Source: JAZKFT01 sp043760535
Lineage (GTDB): Bacteria; Bacteroidota; Bacteroidia; Chitinophagales; Chitinophagaceae
Direction of reading: 5' to 3'
DNA: 16,433 bases
NCBI GenBank assembly: GCA_043760535.1
Contig: JAYUOV010000105.1
Span: 1 to 16,433 of the forward strand
In this document: one piece after another, positions 14,838 to 16,433 of the stretch
Numbering within the stretch: the first letter of the stretch is position 1
How the letters are laid out: every line of letters begins with the position of its first letter
The notes under the pieces: model-generated
Told to the model about the DNA's origin: nothing
Databases searched by the model: none
What the model saw: only the letters and a program-made list of their open reading frames with translations
Position numbers and translations under genes: made by a program

Positions 14838-15953
14838 TCACTTCATCATTTTTAAACATACGGGTCTTGGAATTTTAATTTCTTCACCAGCTGTATAAAG
14901 CATTCCCGTTAGCTGGTCTCTTTTAAAAATAACAATATTGCCACTATCCTGATTGGCAACTAGTAAAAAATTTCCCGTAGGGTCTATGCAAAAATTTCTT
15001 GGTTTGATGCCCATTGTAGATTGATAACCTTTGGCTTCCAACATGCCAGTTGTTTCGTTGATAATAAAAATGGCAATGTTATTTTCTACGCCACGGTTAC
15101 TGGCGTATAAAAATTTTCCGTCGGGTGAAACATGAATATCTGCACTACCTGGTGTTCCTTTAAAATCGTTTATGTGCGTAGCTATTTTCTGTATGCTGGT
15201 TAAAGTTCCTTTTTTATATTGGTAAGTTTCTACCTGCCCTGCCATTTCTTGAATAAGGTAAGCGAAAGGTTTTTTGGGATGAAATACCAGGTGCCTCGGG
15301 CCGCTGCCAGCCTGTGTTTCGGTAAACGGAACTGAGGCCGGCTCTAATGGAAGATTAGACCCTTCGGTAAATTTATAGGTCATTACTTTATCAATACCCA
15401 GATCGGGCACCATCAGGTATTTATCGTCGGGTGAAAATACGGTAGCATGCACGTGGGGCTTCTCCTGTCTTGATTTATTCATGCCATTGCCTTCGTGTTG
15501 TATCAACTGTGCCATGGGCATTAAAGATCCATTGGCATTGGTTTTAAAAACAGAAAGGTTGCCCCCGGTATAATTGCCCACAGCCACCCATTTGCCACTT
15601 TTGTTTATAGATACATAACAGGGATTGTCGCCACCACTTGTTTGTTCATTGATCCATTTTAAAGTGCCGTTTTTTTTGTCGAAAGAAAAGGCATTGATTT
15701 TACCCGGAAATTTGCTGCCGCTTTCCGAAACTGAATAGACAAATTTTCCATTTTTAGAAACGGTAAGAAAGGATGGGCTAACCATACTATCGGTATTGCT
15801 TAACCAGGTGGCTTTGCCAGTATTGGTATTAAACCGATACACATAAATGCCTTTGCTACCAGTGCCAGTATAAGTGCCAATAAAAAGATATACATCCTGA
15901 GCCAGGCTGCAAGCAGAAAAGAGCAGGGCGAAAAAAAGGAATCGAAATTTCAT
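14838..15953 (-). CDS. Exported lactonase-family (seven-bladed beta-propeller) protein
   Basis: From the ATG at 15953 the protein is 371 residues. A longer open frame from a TTG at 16061 only adds an unlikely leader, whereas this ATG opens a clear signal peptide (MKFRFLFFALLFSACSLAQ). Cleavage after LAQ or lipidation at the Cys in FSAC are both possible. The mature part is built of propeller blades, each with a 'DGKFLYASNRG' or 'VSKNGKFVYSVSE' type strand. Other examples are VFSPDDKYLMVPDLG and CIDPTGNFLLVANQDSGNI. This is the PF10282 family that includes 6-phosphogluconolactonase YbhE/Pgl and muconate lactonizing enzymes. Export makes a role in the cytoplasmic pentose-phosphate pathway unlikely; an envelope sugar-lactone or unknown substrate is more plausible. 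Confidence 0.92.
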   Translation of the reverse strand: MKFRFLFFALLFSACSLAQDVYLFIGTYTGTGSKGIYVYRFNTNTGKATWLSNTDSMVSPSFLTVSKNGKFVYSVSESGSKFPGKINAFSFDKKNGTLKWINEQTSGGDNPCYVSINKSGKWVAVGNYTGGNLSVFKTNANGSLMPMAQLIQHEGNGMNKSRQEKPHVHATVFSPDDKYLMVPDLGIDKVMTYKFTEGSNLPLEPASVPFTETQAGSGPRHLVFHPKKPFAYLIQEMAGQVETYQYKKGTLTSIQKIATHINDFKGTPGSADIHVSPDGKFLYASNRGVENNIAIFIINETTGMLEAKGYQSTMGIKPRNFCIDPTGNFLLVANQDSGNIVIFKRDQLTGMLYTAGEEIKIPRPVCLKMMK

Positions 15954-16433
15954 AAAAAATCTTTTAGCAATGAAACTGCAATATAAAGATTGATGGCCTA
16001 AGCATTGTGTATCCCTGAATTTGGATTTTACTTTAAGAAATATGCCTGGCATCCGCACCAACTAGGCCGTGGAATGGGAGCAAGTAGGCATCCTACTCTC
16101 AATGGTACTTTTGCCCTGGTTGTATTTTTCACGAAACAAGCTTCGGAATTTCGGAGTGCTAATACCGTTGTTTTTATATACTGGCTCTAGGTGGTAGTAT
16201 TGGTTTGAAATGTTACTGTTATTAAAACATCAAGGAATTTATGTAACCTTCAATTTCCGGGGATTTTGGTAGGTATTCCAAAAAACCAACAGTTCGATTT
16301 CGTTTTTTGAGGGCTTGTATTGATAAATTAACTAGAGGGCATCTCTAAAAACCAAAAATTATTAATGTATTATATTTAATAATATATAAGTAACTCATTT
16401 CTATTGAATTATGTGTATATTCGAGGATGAAAA
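15954..16433. other. 480-bp region without an intact gene, upstream of the lactonase gene
   Basis: The left part must hold the lactonase promoter, but I see no full TAnnTTTG match on the minus strand. A 61-codon open stretch on plus (16005-16190) is not gene-like. An inverted pair CAAAAAAC (16279-16286) / GTTTTTTG (16302-16309) has a 15-base loop. The right 100 bp are very AT-rich and may be the left end of an insertion sequence. Confidence 0.5.
16337..16433 (+). mobile_element. Possible left end of an insertion sequence (cut by window edge)
   Basis: GGGCATCTCTAAAAA (16337-16351) has the form of an insertion-sequence terminal repeat and occurs once more in the window, at 11796-11812 on the other strand. 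It is followed by an AT-rich leader with a small palindrome (TATTA/TAATA around 16370-16384). A frame then opens at the ATG at 16411 (MCIFEDE) or at 16427 and runs off the edge. No transposase residues can be read, so the call rests on the shared end sequence and layout only. Confidence 0.35.

Noticed and set aside
15954..16061. N-terminal extension of the lactonase gene from a TTG
   Set aside because: The extension is basic and non-conserved in appearance and would hide the clear signal peptide beginning at 15953.
16005..16190. Plus-strand 61-codon open frame near the right edge
   Set aside because: No signal, domain or start context. The minus-strand reading of 16100-16195 faintly recalls a transposase helix-turn-helix (NNGISTPKFRSLFREKY), but too weakly to call.

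Overview
The window looks like a chromosomal segment of a Bacteroidetes (Bacteroidota), probably a Chitinophagaceae-like member. The evidence is a SecA with a long N-terminal insertion, two lipoproteins with LxxC-type lipoboxes, a DNA topoisomerase I whose C-terminus is built of GRFGP-type repeats with a lysine tail, TAnnTTTG-type -7 promoter boxes instead of TATAAT, almost no Shine-Dalgarno sequences, an AT-rich composition, and short G-rich or heptamer intergenic repeats. All but one of the genes run on the minus strand. No rRNA, tRNA, CRISPR array or complete insertion sequence was recognised.

Layout, left to right. 1-1003: the 5' part of secA, cut by the window edge. 1349-2044: a plus-strand lipoprotein of unknown function, the only plus-strand gene. 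2060-2419: a decayed VOC-family (glyoxalase/bleomycin-resistance-like) pseudogene, one reading frame broken by three TAA codons. 2486-5068: a BlaI-type repressor and a BlaR1/MecR1-type M56 membrane metalloprotease, six bases apart, with a perfect 7+7 bp palindrome sitting on the promoter. 5285-6586: a stand-alone AAA ATPase with a DUF4143-type C-terminus. 6775-9336: topA with a clear terminator. 9337-9928: 590 bp without a gene, holding several hairpins. 9929-11788: a lipoprotein M1-family aminopeptidase. 11894-13664: a two-gene unit, a J-domain protein with a C-terminal membrane anchor preceded by a protein in which I recognise the landmark residues of a protein-kinase-like (APH-type) fold. 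13730-15953: a saccharopine-dehydrogenase-like Rossmann protein and an exported lactonase-family beta-propeller protein. 15954-16433: no intact gene, ending in a sequence that may be the terminal repeat of an insertion sequence.

How the genes work together. BlaI/BlaR1 is a self-contained sensor-repressor circuit: BlaR1 would sense an envelope signal and inactivate BlaI, releasing the operator over their own promoter. BlaR1 lacks the penicillin-binding sensor domain, so the signal is unlikely to be a beta-lactam bound in the classical way. The kinase-like gene and the J-domain gene form the most intriguing unit, a possible kinase plus membrane-tethered co-chaperone. SecA, TopA and the M1 peptidase are housekeeping. 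Several starts were moved from the longest open frame to internal ATGs: the J-protein (12556), the Rossmann protein (14785) and the lactonase (15953). The ATPase start is ambiguous between 6586 and 6565.
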